The notes under the pieces were generated by a model that was not told the DNA's origin, ran no database searches, and saw only the letters and a list, made by a program, of their open reading frames with translations. From positions 3,687,072 through 3,751,071 of the forward strand of contig NZ_CP132480.1 in assembly GCF_030770395.1 (NCBI RefSeq): a stretch of DNA of 64,000 nt. The letters are read 5' to 3'. The stretch is from Telluria beijingensis. Its GTDB lineage: Bacteria > Pseudomonadota > Gammaproteobacteria > Burkholderiales > Burkholderiaceae_D. The position numbers and the translations under genes are program-made. This document shows positions 35,228 through 46,198 of this stretch, piece after piece (within the stretch, counting starts at the first letter, position 1; every line of letters starts with the position of its first letter).

Positions 35228-36030
35228 CCCGTGATCTTTCCTTCGCGGGGCGAGGACGGCGAGGCCGCGAAGCGCTTCGGCATCCGGCCGGCGAGATGCG
35301 CGTCGCGCCCCGCCAGCACCGCGTGCTTCATCGCGCGCGCCATGCGCACCGGGTCGCGCGCGGCGGCGATGGCGGTGTTCATCAATACGCCGTCGCAGCC
35401 CAGCTCCATCGCGATCGCGGCGTCCGACGCCGTGCCGACGCCGGCATCGACCAGCACCGGCACCGTGGCCTGCTCGATGATGAGCGACAGGTTCCACGGA
35501 TTGAGGATGCCCATGCCGGAGCCGATCAGCGAGGCCAGCGGCATCACCGCCACGCAGCCGATCTCCTGCAGGATGCGGGCCTGGATCGGATCGTCGCTGC
35601 AATAGACCATGACGTCGAAGCCATCTTTTACCAAAGCCTCGGCCGCGACCAGGGTCTCGGGCATGTGCGGGAACAGCGTCTTCTCTTCGCCCAGCACTTC
35701 CAGCTTGACCAGCTTGTGCCCGCCCAGCAGCTCGCGCGCCATCTGCAGTGTATAGATCGCGTCCTTGGCGTTGTAGCAGCCGGCCGTATTCGGCAGGATG
35801 GTGAAGTCGCTTGGCGGCAGCACGTCCAGCAGGCTCGGGGCGTTCGGGTCCTGGCCGATGTTCACGCGGCGGATCGCCACCGTGACGATCTCGGCGCCGG
35901 CGGCCAGGGTCGCTTCCCGGGTCTGGTCCAGGTCGCGGTACTTGCCGCTGCCGACCAGCAGGCGGGATCGATAAGCGCGGCCGGCGATGGTCAGCACGTC
36001 GTCGCGGTTCATGTCGTTCATTGCATTCAT
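35224..36030 (-). CDS. thiG: Thiazole synthase
   Basis: Forms the thiazole phosphate ring from 1-deoxy-D-xylulose 5-phosphate (made by Dxs, same window), ThiS thiocarboxylate and an imine. The 268 residues contain the Schiff-base lysine region '[18 protein letters not shown]' and the phosphate loop '[18 protein letters not shown]'. The ATG at 36030 has AGGAG 7 nt upstream; a longer in-frame start at 36054 would overlap thiS. Its stop overlaps thiD. The imine source (ThiO or ThiH) is not in the window. Confidence 0.96.
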   Translation of the reverse strand: MNAMNDMNRDDVLTIAGRAYRSRLLVGSGKYRDLDQTREATLAAGAEIVTVAIRRVNIGQDPNAPSLLDVLPPSDFTILPNTAGCYNAKDAIYTLQMARELLGGHKLVKLEVLGEEKTLFPHMPETLVAAEALVKDGFDVMVYCSDDPIQARILQEIGCVAVMPLASLIGSGMGILNPWNLSLIIEQATVPVLVDAGVGTASDAAIAMELGCDGVLMNTAIAAARDPVRMARAMKHAVLAGRDAHLAGRMPKRFAASPSSPREGKITG

Positions 36031-36043
36031 AGTCTGTCTCCTG

Positions 36044-36247
36044 TCAGCCGCCACCGATGGCGCGCACGATATCCACCCGATCCTGTTCCTGCAGGCGCCG
36101 GTGCAGCCATTGCTGGCGCGGCACCACTTCGCGGTTGACCGCGAGCGCCATCCCCTGCCCCGTCAAGCCCAGCTGTTCCAGCAGGCCGAACAGGGTCTGT
36201 CCCGGCGGCACCTGGCATGGGGCGCCGTTCACTTCGATCGGCGTCAT
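36044..36247 (-). CDS. thiS: Sulfur carrier protein ThiS
   Basis: A ubiquitin-like carrier of 67 residues that delivers sulfur to the thiazole as a C-terminal thiocarboxylate. The beta-grasp start '[20 protein letters not shown]' and '[12 protein letters not shown]' fit the family. The tail is IGGG, one glycine longer than the usual GG end. If ThiF adenylates only a terminal Gly-Gly, this still qualifies. The ATG directly follows the thiC stop codon, with no spacer. Confidence 0.93.
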   Translation of the reverse strand: MTPIEVNGAPCQVPPGQTLFGLLEQLGLTGQGMALAVNREVVPRQQWLHRRLQEQDRVDIVRAIGGG

Positions 36248-38357
<2,110 letters not shown>

Positions 38358-38396
38358 GTCTGCCGCCAAGGAGCGTGAGCTCCTGGCAGCCGGCCG

Positions 38397-38402
38397 ATTA
38401 TA
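38397..38402 (-). promoter_or_regulatory. -10 element of the thi operon
   Basis: Perfect TATAAT on the minus strand, which would start RNA near 38390, about 33 nt before the aptamer. The -35 position (about 38420-38425) reads AGTCCA, a poor match, and touches the target duplication of the adjacent foldback element. Confidence 0.7.
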
Positions 38403-38427
38403 GCCCAATCGTTTTTCGGTGGACTAG

Positions 38428-38588
38428 GGAAGCACTGATTTATTCTGGCGCGCAGGAATCGGTCACGAAAAATGTGCCCGGCAAGGCGCAAACCGGAGCG
38501 ATACCCAGTGGTATCGCGAGGATTTGCAACGCCGCAGGGCGCATTTTCTCGTGGCCGAGGCCGCCGCCATGAATAAATCAGTGCTTCC
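38428..38588. mobile_element. 161-bp foldback MITE-like element, IS5-type signature
   Basis: Perfect 18-bp terminal inverted repeats GGAAGCACTGATTTATTC / GAATAAATCAGTGCTTCC, flanked on both sides by CTAG (38424-38427 and 38589-38592). CTAG fits the YTAR target duplication of IS5-group elements, although CTAG is itself palindromic and could belong to the repeat. The interior is also an imperfect palindrome centred near 38508 (CACGAAAAATG ... CATTTTCTCGTG; GCGATACC.. GGTATCGC). No coding capacity is present, so any transposition would need a transposase in trans. Confidence 0.85.
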
Positions 38589-38608
38589 CTAGAATCGATG
38601 CGGAGCGA

Positions 38609-39016
38609 TTACATCATGGGCGGCTCCTGTTCCAGCGCGTGCAGCTGCAGTTCTCCGTTCACGAAGCGCACCTCGACGAAGGGCGTGCGCGCCGGCTCGA
38701 TGGCGCGCACGACGGGCGGCCCGTCATCGACCGCGACTTCGAGCCGCACGCTGTCGGCGCTGGTCTTGACGTCGACCGAGTCCGCACGCGAGATCGTCCA
38801 GTCGGTGCTGACGCCGGAACGCTGGTACACCTGCTTGCCATCGACCAGCACGCTCACGGTATTGTTCTGGAAGCCTTCGCCTAACCTCACGCGTAATGTC
38901 ATGACCCGCCCCTCCTCAGATATCGACGCGGGAGCGCCGGACAGGCTGCGCTCCCCGCATGCCTGTCCGGACAATCCCAGCACCAGCAAGACAGCAATCC
39001 AGGCCAGGCGCCTCAT
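38609..39016 (-). CDS. Small exported protein downstream of the metzincin
   Basis: A 135-residue protein with a signal peptide ('LAWIAVLLVLGLSGQACGE'). The cysteine could be lipidated, but the -2 glutamine is not a good lipobox. The mature part looks beta-rich, with 'EGFQNNTVSVLVDGKQVYQR' and a proline-containing C-terminus. I recognise no family. The ATG overlaps the protease stop (ATGA), so the two genes are translationally coupled and probably act together, for example as an inhibitor, chaperone or anchor; that is inference. Confidence 0.72.
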   Translation of the reverse strand: MRRLAWIAVLLVLGLSGQACGERSLSGAPASISEEGRVMTLRVRLGEGFQNNTVSVLVDGKQVYQRSGVSTDWTISRADSVDVKTSADSVRLEVAVDDGPPVVRAIEPARTPFVEVRFVNGELQLHALEQEPPMM

Positions 39017-41142
39017 TCTTTCTCAGGCCTCCCGAAAACCTGGGTCGTGATCTGGTTCAGTGTATCTTGCGCGGCACGCTCGTCCCCGCTCGCCATCTGG
39101 ACACAGGACAGGGTGTACCGCACTTCGTCCTCGGACACCGGATCGAGCACGTGGGTACCGGCCACGCTCGCGAGCAAGGCGATGCTTTCCTCCTTGTTGG
39201 CGGCGCGCACGGTGACCGGCCGGCCCTTGCCCGCATTGACGGTCTTGAACACGCGCCCGGCGTTGATGCCCTTGATCATGCGCGCATAGGTGGCCATCGG
39301 ATGGGCGCCGAAGCGGTCGATCACCTCGTCGAAGGCGGCATTGCCGGAGCGGAGCGTCACGTTGTCCGAACCTTGCAGGTAGAGCAGCACGCCCTGGTCG
39401 TCGCCCATGAACAGGTCGGCCAGCGTGTCTTCGTCGCGCGTGACCGGGTAGCGCACCCGGATCGTCAGGATGTCGGACAGCACCTGCGAGCCGTCGAGCG
39501 CCGCATAGGCCGCACGCACCCGGTATTGCCCCGGCTGGTCGAAGTAGAAGCCGCCCTTGCCGTAGCCGATATAGGCGCTGTCGCGCACCTCGTCGTCGAC
39601 GCCGAGCACTTGCTGGCGCTCGCCGACCAGGTGGTCGATCATCGGCTCGTAGGCAACCACTTGGCCGCTCGGCTTGCTGATGACGATCCTGACCATGCCG
39701 AAATCGGGATGCAGCCAGGTGTGGGCACGCCGCCCGCGGGTGGTGGTGGCCTTGAGCTTGAGCTCGAGCACGACCGGTTCGCCCAGCGCGAAACTGCGCT
39801 GGTGGGTCGAGATCCCCAGCACCAGCCCCGACTCGTCCGCGATCGGATCGGCCAGTACCTCACGGCCCAGCGACGAGCCGACGATGAAGTTGTTGCCGCC
39901 CATGATGACGTCGTTGCGGAAGCCATGGCGCAGGTGGATCAGTTCCTCGTCGTCGAAGCGGAAATCGAAACTGCTCCAGAAACCGGCCGGCCCGCCTTTC
40001 GGGTAGTACCACGGGTAGTTCATCCACGACAGCGCATCCGGCCGGTCTGGCTTGGGCGGCGATGCGAGCGACTTCTGCCATGAGTGCAGGAGGTTGAAGC
40101 AATGCCCGAGCTCGTGCACATAGGTGTAGAGCTGCAGCCGCTGCTGCTCGGCCGAGGCGCCGCCGATGCCCGCGTTGAACACGGCGCAGCCCTGGCGCTG
40201 CTTGCCCTGCTGGTCGAACATGATGCCGTACAGGCCGCTGCCATAGTCGTGCTGCTGGGCGACCAGTTGCCACACGCACCATTGCTGCACATCGCTCCAG
40301 AGGGTGAAATGGGTCTGCATCGAGGCGTGCAGCTCGGCATTGCTCCAGGCGGCGTTCGCCTGCGCTTCGGAGATATTGATCACGTTATTGCCGCCGGTCG
40401 GCACCATGCCGATGCCGGCTTCGCCGAAGGCGCTCACCACGCTGAGGTTGCGCGCACTGCCGCCCGACGGCAGCGAGCCGGTGTCATAGCTGGCGAAGGT
40501 CGAGCCGACCAGGTCGGACACGCTGTCTGTCTCGATCCTGACGGTGCGGAAATGCAGCGACGAGAACGGGCAATGATAGGAGGCGCCCGGTGCATTGGTC
40601 ACGGTGAAGAATTGCAGGGTGGCGGCCGCCTGCGGCTGCAGGATGTTGACCCGCGGGATCGTGACCTGCACCACCGGCGCACCGGCCGCGAAGGTAAAGC
40701 GGCCCATGCCCTTGACCACGACCTTGGAACTGCTGACCGTGATCGTCGGGCTGTCCACCACGAAGGAACCGAAGTACGAGGTGGTCTTGCCGACGGTCTG
40801 GTAGAAGTCGCCGCTCACCCGCTTCATGGGGCGGCTGCGGTCGACGTCGACCCGCAAGTCGACCTGGAAGGCGCCCAGCGTCCCGGCATAGCAGCCGCTG
40901 ACCGCCTTCTTGATCGGCAGCGGGATAGGCGGTATCGGGAATTTCGGGATCGGCGCAGGCGGCACATGCGGGATCGGCGGCGCCTCGGGCAAGGCGCCGG
41001 TCGGGGCCGTATCATGGGGTTCATGGAGCCCCAGTTCGCCATTGGTCAGCCCGGAAATCTCTTCATAGCTCATCTGCCCCCTGTCTTCCAGCAACGCCTC
41101 TTCACCGGCGTTTTCAACCCCAGTTGGATCAATTTGTGACAT
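39013..41142 (-). CDS. Metzincin-like zinc metalloprotease without signal peptide
   Basis: A 709-residue protein. Residues 1-50 are acidic, 51-77 are proline-rich (alternating Pro-Ile/Val) and the rest is folded. The zinc site is HELGHCFNLLH (His343, Glu344, His347, His353), with Asn where classical metzincins have Gly, followed by a Met-turn 'LSWMNYPW' at Met374. The C-terminal half contains beta-sandwich-like segments ('LGEPVVLELKLKATTT', 'GGFYFDQPGQYRVRAAY'). No signal peptide, membrane segment or lipobox is seen. AAGGAG sets the start. The substrate is unknown. Confidence 0.82.
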   Translation of the reverse strand: MSQIDPTGVENAGEEALLEDRGQMSYEEISGLTNGELGLHEPHDTAPTGALPEAPPIPHVPPAPIPKFPIPPIPLPIKKAVSGCYAGTLGAFQVDLRVDVDRSRPMKRVSGDFYQTVGKTTSYFGSFVVDSPTITVSSSKVVVKGMGRFTFAAGAPVVQVTIPRVNILQPQAAATLQFFTVTNAPGASYHCPFSSLHFRTVRIETDSVSDLVGSTFASYDTGSLPSGGSARNLSVVSAFGEAGIGMVPTGGNNVINISEAQANAAWSNAELHASMQTHFTLWSDVQQWCVWQLVAQQHDYGSGLYGIMFDQQGKQRQGCAVFNAGIGGASAEQQRLQLYTYVHELGHCFNLLHSWQKSLASPPKPDRPDALSWMNYPWYYPKGGPAGFWSSFDFRFDDEELIHLRHGFRNDVIMGGNNFIVGSSLGREVLADPIADESGLVLGISTHQRSFALGEPVVLELKLKATTTRGRRAHTWLHPDFGMVRIVISKPSGQVVAYEPMIDHLVGERQQVLGVDDEVRDSAYIGYGKGGFYFDQPGQYRVRAAYAALDGSQVLSDILTIRVRYPVTRDEDTLADLFMGDDQGVLLYLQGSDNVTLRSGNAAFDEVIDRFGAHPMATYARMIKGINAGRVFKTVNAGKGRPVTVRAANKEESIALLASVAGTHVLDPVSEDEVRYTLSCVQMASGDERAAQDTLNQITTQVFGRPEKE

Positions 41143-41463
41143 GGTTGTTCTCCTTGATGCCCATTCATCGCGTGCGCAGTCAGCAAAGCAGCCGCGGCCC
41201 TGGTCGGTACAAGTCATCTTCCTTTGCAGGCGGATGTGGTGCTTGGACCGTCGGGATACGCCGATCGATTCGTCGAGTCCGCCGGGATTCGGCGTGATCG
41301 GTGTCGCGTCTAGAGGAAAATCAAAGGAACTTCAGTAAGTCGGCAAGGGCATGAATGCGAAGGCGCCGGATGCCCGTTTTCCGCCGATGCCGCCGGGATA
41401 GGCTGGCGATTCAAGGTGACCTATAATGGTTCTTTCGCAAAAAATTTCACTTACCAGCACATC
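41143..41463. other. Divergent intergenic region, metzincin operon / valS
   Basis: These 321 bases contain no credible ORF. The only strong signal is the valS -10 at 41422-41427. The metzincin side shows only its Shine-Dalgarno (AAGGAG on the minus strand near 41153); no promoter could be picked. Confidence 0.5.
41422..41427 (+). promoter_or_regulatory. -10 element of valS
   Basis: Perfect TATAAT 37 bp before the ATG at 41464. No good -35 is visible. Because transcription would begin near 41434, the in-frame GTG at 41416 cannot be the translation start. Confidence 0.65.
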
Positions 41464-44262
41464 ATGGAATTAGCCAAGTCTTTCGAGCCAGCCGATATTG
41501 AACAGTTCTGGCGCGCCGAGTGGGAACAGCGCGGTTACTTCACCGCCACCATGGACGAGGGCAAGCCGTCGTTCAGCATCCAGCTGCCGCCGCCGAACGT
41601 GACCGGCACCCTGCACATGGGCCACGCGTTCAACCAGACCATCATGGATGGCTTGAGCCGCTACTACCGCATGCGCGGCTACAACACGGCCTGGGTGCCG
41701 GGCACCGACCACGCCGGCATCGCGACCCAGATCGTGGTCGAGCGCCAGCTCGACGCCCAGAAGATCTCGCGCCACGACCTCGGCCGCGAGGCCTTCCTGG
41801 AAAAAGTCTGGGAGTGGAAGGAAAAATCGGGCAATACCATCACCGGCCAGATGCGCCGCCTGGGCGCCTCGGCCGACTGGCAGCGCGAATACTTCACGAT
41901 GGACGACACCCGCTCGAAGTCGGTGGTCGAAGTCTTCGTGCGCCTGTACGAGCAGGGCCTGATCTACCGCGGCAAGCGCCTGGTCAACTGGGATCCGGTG
42001 CTGGGAACGGCGGTGTCGGACCTCGAAGTCGATTCGCAGGAAGAAGACGGCTCGATGTGGTACATCCAGTACCCATTGGCTGACGGCAGCGGCCACCTGA
42101 CGGTCGCCACCACCCGTCCCGAGACGATGCTGGGCGACGTCGCGGTCGCGGTCGACCCGACCGACGAGCGCTATCTGCACCTGCACGGCAAGCTGATCAA
42201 GCTGCCGCTGACGGGCCGCGAGATCCCGATCGTCGCCGACAGCTACGTCGACAAGGAATTCGGCACCGGCTGCGTCAAGATCACCCCGGCCCACGACTTC
42301 AACGACTACGCAGTCGGCCAGCGCGCCGGCCTCGAGCCGATCAATATCTTCACGCTGGACGCGAAGATCAACGAGAACGCCCCGAGCCAGTACCAGGGCC
42401 TGGACCGCTTTGCCGCGCGCAAGCAGATCGTGGCCGATCTCGAAGCGCTGGGCCTGATGGAAGCGATCAAGCCGCACAAGCTGATGGTCCCGCGCGGCGA
42501 CCGCACCAATGTCGTCATCGAGCCGATGCTGACCGACCAGTGGTTCGTCGCCATGACCAAGCCCGCGCCCGAAGGCACTTTCAACCCGGGCAAGTCGATC
42601 ACCGACGTGGCGCTGGAAAAAGTCGCCAACGGCGAGATCAAGTTCGTGCCCGAGAACTGGAGCACAACCTATAACCAATGGCTGGGCAATATCCAGGACT
42701 GGTGCATCTCGCGCCAGCTGTGGTGGGGCCACCGCATCCCGGCCTGGTTCGCCAAAGACGGTTCGATCGTCGTCGCACGCGATGAAGAAGAAGCCCAGGC
42801 CAAGGCCGCGGCGCAAGGCATCACCGGCGCCCTGCGCCGCGACGACGACGTGCTCGACACCTGGTTCTCGTCGGCCCTCGTCCCCTTCTCGACCATGGGC
42901 TGGCCCGAAGAGACCCCGGACATGAAGATGTTCCTGCCGTCGTCGGTGCTGGTCACCGGCTTCGACATCATCTTCTTCTGGGTGGCGCGCATGGTCATGA
43001 TGACCGCCCACTTCACCGGCAAGGTGCCGTTCGAGACCGTGTACGTGCACGGCCTGGTGCGCGACTCGCAGGGCCAGAAGATGTCGAAGTCGAAGGGCAA
43101 TACGCTCGACCCGATCGACCTGATCGACGGCATCGACGTCGAAACCCTGGTCGCCAAGCGCACCACCGGCCTGATGGACCCGCGCGCCGCCGAGAAGATC
43201 GGCAAGGCGACCCGCAAGGAGTTCCCGGAAGGAATCCCGGCGTTCGGCACCGACGCCGTGCGCTTCACCATGGCCAGCTACGCTTCGCTGGGCCGCAACA
43301 TCAACTTCGACCTGGGCCGCGCCGAGGGTTACCGCAACTTCTGCAATAAACTGTGGAACGCGACCCGCTTCGTGATGATGAACACCGAGGGCAAGGACTG
43401 CAGCGCACCAGCCGCGGAAGATTTGTCGCCGGCGGATCGCTGGATCATCTCGCTGATGAACCGCGTCGAACTCGACGTGGCCAAGGGCTTCGCCGACTAC
43501 CGCTTCGACAATATCGCCAGCAGCATCTACAAGTTCGTCTGGGACGAATACTGCGACTGGTACCTCGAAGTCGCGAAGGTCCGTGTCCAGCAAGGCACGG
43601 AGGCGCAGCAGCGCGCCACCCGCCACACCCTGCTGCGGGTGCTGGAAGTGATCCTGCGCATGGCGCACCCGATCATCCCGTTCGTGACCGAAGCGCTGTG
43701 GCAGAGCATCGCGCCGCTGGCCGGCAAGACCGGCGAAACGATCATGCTGCAACCGTATCCGCTGGCCGACACCTCGCTGGTCGACGAAGAAGCCGAAGCC
43801 TGGATGGAGCAGTTCAAGGCGCTGACCGACGCCACCCGCAACCTGCGCGGCGAGATGTCGCTGTCGCCGTCGGTGCGCGTGCCGCTGATCGTCGAACCGG
43901 GCAACGAAGCCGACCGCGCACGCATGGAAGGCTTTGCGCCCTACATCCAGCTGCTGGGCAAGCTGGCCGAGGTGCAGATCGTCGACGCGCTGCCGGAATC
44001 GCCGGCCGCGGTGTCGATCGTCGGCACCACCAAGCTGATGCTGAAGGTCGAGATCGACGTCGCCGCCGAGCGCGAGCGCCTGTCGAAGGAGATCGCCCGC
44101 GTTTCAGGCGAGATCGCCAAGGCCGAAGGCAAGCTGTCGAACGAAAGCTTTGTCGCCCGCGCGCCGGCGGCCGTGGTGGCGCAAGAGAAGGAACGGGTCG
44201 CGAACTTCTCGGCCACCTTGGTCAAAATGCAGGAGCAGCTGGCGAAGTTGCCGGCGGCTTGA
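41464..44262 (+). CDS. valS: Valyl-tRNA synthetase
   Basis: A class Ia aminoacyl-tRNA synthetase that charges tRNA-Val and edits threonine. The 932 residues contain the HIGH equivalent HMGH ('[12 protein letters not shown]'), the CP1 editing domain with '[17 protein letters not shown]', the KMSKS loop ('[14 protein letters not shown]'), an anticodon-binding helical domain and the C-terminal coiled coil ('[20 protein letters not shown]') typical of ValS. The start [13 protein letters not shown] is chosen from the promoter position and the family N-terminus; the Shine-Dalgarno is weak. Confidence 0.98.
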   Translation: MELAKSFEPADIEQFWRAEWEQRGYFTATMDEGKPSFSIQLPPPNVTGTLHMGHAFNQTIMDGLSRYYRMRGYNTAWVPGTDHAGIATQIVVERQLDAQKISRHDLGREAFLEKVWEWKEKSGNTITGQMRRLGASADWQREYFTMDDTRSKSVVEVFVRLYEQGLIYRGKRLVNWDPVLGTAVSDLEVDSQEEDGSMWYIQYPLADGSGHLTVATTRPETMLGDVAVAVDPTDERYLHLHGKLIKLPLTGREIPIVADSYVDKEFGTGCVKITPAHDFNDYAVGQRAGLEPINIFTLDAKINENAPSQYQGLDRFAARKQIVADLEALGLMEAIKPHKLMVPRGDRTNVVIEPMLTDQWFVAMTKPAPEGTFNPGKSITDVALEKVANGEIKFVPENWSTTYNQWLGNIQDWCISRQLWWGHRIPAWFAKDGSIVVARDEEEAQAKAAAQGITGALRRDDDVLDTWFSSALVPFSTMGWPEETPDMKMFLPSSVLVTGFDIIFFWVARMVMMTAHFTGKVPFETVYVHGLVRDSQGQKMSKSKGNTLDPIDLIDGIDVETLVAKRTTGLMDPRAAEKIGKATRKEFPEGIPAFGTDAVRFTMASYASLGRNINFDLGRAEGYRNFCNKLWNATRFVMMNTEGKDCSAPAAEDLSPADRWIISLMNRVELDVAKGFADYRFDNIASSIYKFVWDEYCDWYLEVAKVRVQQGTEAQQRATRHTLLRVLEVILRMAHPIIPFVTEALWQSIAPLAGKTGETIMLQPYPLADTSLVDEEAEAWMEQFKALTDATRNLRGEMSLSPSVRVPLIVEPGNEADRARMEGFAPYIQLLGKLAEVQIVDALPESPAAVSIVGTTKLMLKVEIDVAAERERLSKEIARVSGEIAKAEGKLSNESFVARAPAAVVAQEKERVANFSATLVKMQEQLAKLPAA

Positions 44263-44302
44263 TCGGCTGCTGCTTACTTCCCTGAGTTAGCTTAAGCACG
44301 TC

Positions 44303-44398
44303 GTCCCCGCGCAGGCGGGGACCCAAGTAATCTGAGCAGCCACTAGCACCAGCATGGTGGCAACGCTTGCAAACTTGGGTCCCCGCCTGCGCGGGGAC
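44303..44398. repeat. REPIN-like pair 3 of inverted palindromes
   Basis: GTCCCCGCGCAGGCGGGGAC at 44303-44322 and GTCCCCGCCTGCGCGGGGAC at 44379-44398, in opposite orientation with 56 bp between. Outer flanks cACGTC / GACGT and inner flanks CCAAGT / ACTTGG match pair 2. They lie between the convergent valS and MBL-fold genes. Confidence 0.9.
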
Positions 44399-44425
44399 GA
44401 CGTTTTTGAACTAGCAAATAATCAT

Positions 44426-45496
44426 CTACTTCAGGTTCTGCCACCACCGCCCACCCGCATGCGGCTGTTTCAAGTCCAGCGCCTCCCCCATCTCCGGCGT
44501 GGTCAGCTTGACGCCCTTGTCGTCGGCCAGCCTGGCGATGCGGTCGAACGGATCCTGCCAGCGATGCATGCCCAGGTCGAAGGTCCCGTTATGCACCGGG
44601 AACAGCCAGCCCGCGTTCAGGTCGAGGAAGGCCTGCATGGTTTCCTCCGGCTGCATGTGCACGTCGGGCCAGCGCTTGTCGTAGGCGCCGGTTTCCAGCA
44701 GCGCCACGTCGAACGGGCCGAACCTGGCGCCGATCTCCTTGAAGCCCTTGAAGTAGCCGGTGTCGCCGCTGAAGAACAGGCGCAGGTCGTCGTGCTGGAT
44801 CACCCACGAGGCCCACAGCGTCTTGCCAGCATCGTGCAGGCCGCGGCCCGAGAAGTGCTGGGCCGGGGTGGCGGTGATGCGCACGCCGCCGACGTCCGTG
44901 CCCTGCCACCAGTCAAACTGGCGCACCTTGGCCGGGTCGACGCCCCAGTCGATCAGGCGGTCACCCACGCCCAGCGGCGTCAGGAATACCGTGGTCTTGG
45001 CGGCCAGTGCCTTCACCGATCCATGGTCGAGGTGATCGTAATGGTCGTGCGACAGGATCACGGCCTTGATCGGCGGCAGTTCGTCGATCGTGATCGGCGG
45101 CGCATGGAAGCGCGCCGGACCGGCCCATTGCACGGGTGAGGCGCGTTCCGAGAACACCGGATCGGTCAGGTAGAACTCGCCGCCCAGCTTGATCAGCATG
45201 GTCGAGTGGCCGAGGCGGTACAGGGTATGGTCGGGCGCGGCCAGCAGCGCGGCCTGGCTCAGGCTGCGGACCGGCACCGCGCCTTCGGGGATCGTGCCCT
45301 TCGGCTTGTCGAACAGGAAAATCCACCACAGCCTGGCCATCTCGCCAAAGCTCATCTTGTGCATCTCGACCGGGTTGCGGTATTTCCCGTCGTGGAATTG
45401 GGGCGAGGCCGGTGCGGTGGCGGTGCTGGCGATGGAGGTGCAGGAAGCCATGATAGCGAGTGCTCCAAGTAGGATAGTGCCGAGTAGTAGGCGCAT
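44426..45496 (-). CDS. MBL-fold metallo-hydrolase lipoprotein (NAPE-PLD-like)
   Basis: A 356-residue metallo-beta-lactamase-fold hydrolase with an N-terminal signal ending in IMASC, a plausible lipobox. The metal motif HxHxDH reads 'SHDHYDHLDH', with further ligands in 'ATPAQHFSG', 'FFSGDTGYF' and 'FPVHNGTFD'. It resembles the N-acylphosphatidylethanolamine phospholipase D-like and UlaG-like group, which act on phospholipids or phosphoesters. It is divergent from a TetR gene that shares two operator copies with it, so it is probably the repressor's target. Confidence 0.87.
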   Translation of the reverse strand: MRLLLGTILLGALAIMASCTSIASTATAPASPQFHDGKYRNPVEMHKMSFGEMARLWWIFLFDKPKGTIPEGAVPVRSLSQAALLAAPDHTLYRLGHSTMLIKLGGEFYLTDPVFSERASPVQWAGPARFHAPPITIDELPPIKAVILSHDHYDHLDHGSVKALAAKTTVFLTPLGVGDRLIDWGVDPAKVRQFDWWQGTDVGGVRITATPAQHFSGRGLHDAGKTLWASWVIQHDDLRLFFSGDTGYFKGFKEIGARFGPFDVALLETGAYDKRWPDVHMQPEETMQAFLDLNAGWLFPVHNGTFDLGMHRWQDPFDRIARLADDKGVKLTTPEMGEALDLKQPHAGGRWWQNLK

Positions 45497-45522
45497 GGTA
45501 TCGATAGGAAGTCATGAAGTAC

Positions 45523-45570
45523 ACTACACAGTGTAGTATCTGCATTTGAGAAAGTAAACTACTGAGTGTA
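45523..45570. promoter_or_regulatory. Two TetR-type operator copies between MBL and tetR genes
   Basis: ACTACACAGTGTA (45523-45535, part of the perfect palindrome ACTACACAGTGTAGT) and ACTACTGAGTGTA (45558-45570) share ACTAC-NN-AGTGTA. The first is 27 bp upstream of the MBL start codon, the second 10 bp upstream of the tetR ATG, so bound repressor would silence both genes. Confidence 0.78.
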
Positions 45571-45580
45571 AAATTCGCGT

Positions 45581-46198
45581 ATGCACACGCCGCCCATTCG
45601 CTTGACCGACCGCAAACGCAGCGCCATCCTGGCCGCCGCTGCCGAGCAGTTCCGCGTCCACGGCTATGAAACCGCCAGCATGGATGCGATTGCGGCCCTG
45701 GCTGAAGTGTCCAAGCGCACCATCTACAACCACTTCGCCAGCAAGGAAGAACTGTTCGCCGAGACGGTGATGCAGATGTTCGAGAGCAGCGCCGGCCAGC
45801 TCGAGCTGGGCTACCAGGCCGAGCGCAGCCTGCGCGAGCAGCTGGTCGAACTAATGACGCTCAAGATGCGCACGCTGGCCGATCCTGAATTCATCGCACT
45901 GGCGCGGGTAGCGATCGGCGAAGCGATCCACGCACCCGAGCGCACCCTGCCGGTGATCGCCCGGCTGGGAGAGCGCGAGGAAGGCGTCACGGCCTGGATC
46001 CGCGCGGCCCAGGCCGACGGCAGGCTCAAGCCCGGCGATCCTTCGTTCGCCGCCACGCTGCTGCAGGGCCAGGTCAAGACCTTCGCCTTCTGGCCGCAGA
46101 TCGCAATGGGCGCCGCGCCGCTGGCGAGCGCGGACCAGGAGCGCGTCATCGATGCGGCGGTGTCGATGTTCCTGTCCTACTTCGCGATCGCCGACTAG
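45581..46198 (+). CDS. TetR-family transcriptional regulator
   Basis: A 205-residue repressor with an N-terminal helix-turn-helix ('MDAIAALAEVSKRTIYNHF ASKEELF' region, residues about 30-60) and a helical ligand-binding domain with an AefR-like C-terminus. The ligand is unknown. It is divergent from the MBL-fold gene across an 84-bp gap containing two operator copies, so auto-repression and control of the MBL gene are expected. Its TAG stop shares CTAG with the convergent histidine kinase gene. Confidence 0.92.
   Translation: MHTPPIRLTDRKRSAILAAAAEQFRVHGYETASMDAIAALAEVSKRTIYNHFASKEELFAETVMQMFESSAGQLELGYQAERSLREQLVELMTLKMRTLADPEFIALARVAIGEAIHAPERTLPVIARLGEREEGVTAWIRAAQADGRLKPGDPSFAATLLQGQVKTFAFWPQIAMGAAPLASADQERVIDAAVSMFLSYFAIAD

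Noticed and set aside
38428..38588. Complete insertion sequence at this position.
   Set aside because: 161 bp with no transposase frame; only a non-autonomous element can be claimed.
41416..41463. GTG at 41416 as valS start.
   Set aside because: It lies upstream of or in the -10 element, so it would not be transcribed. Family similarity starts at 41464.
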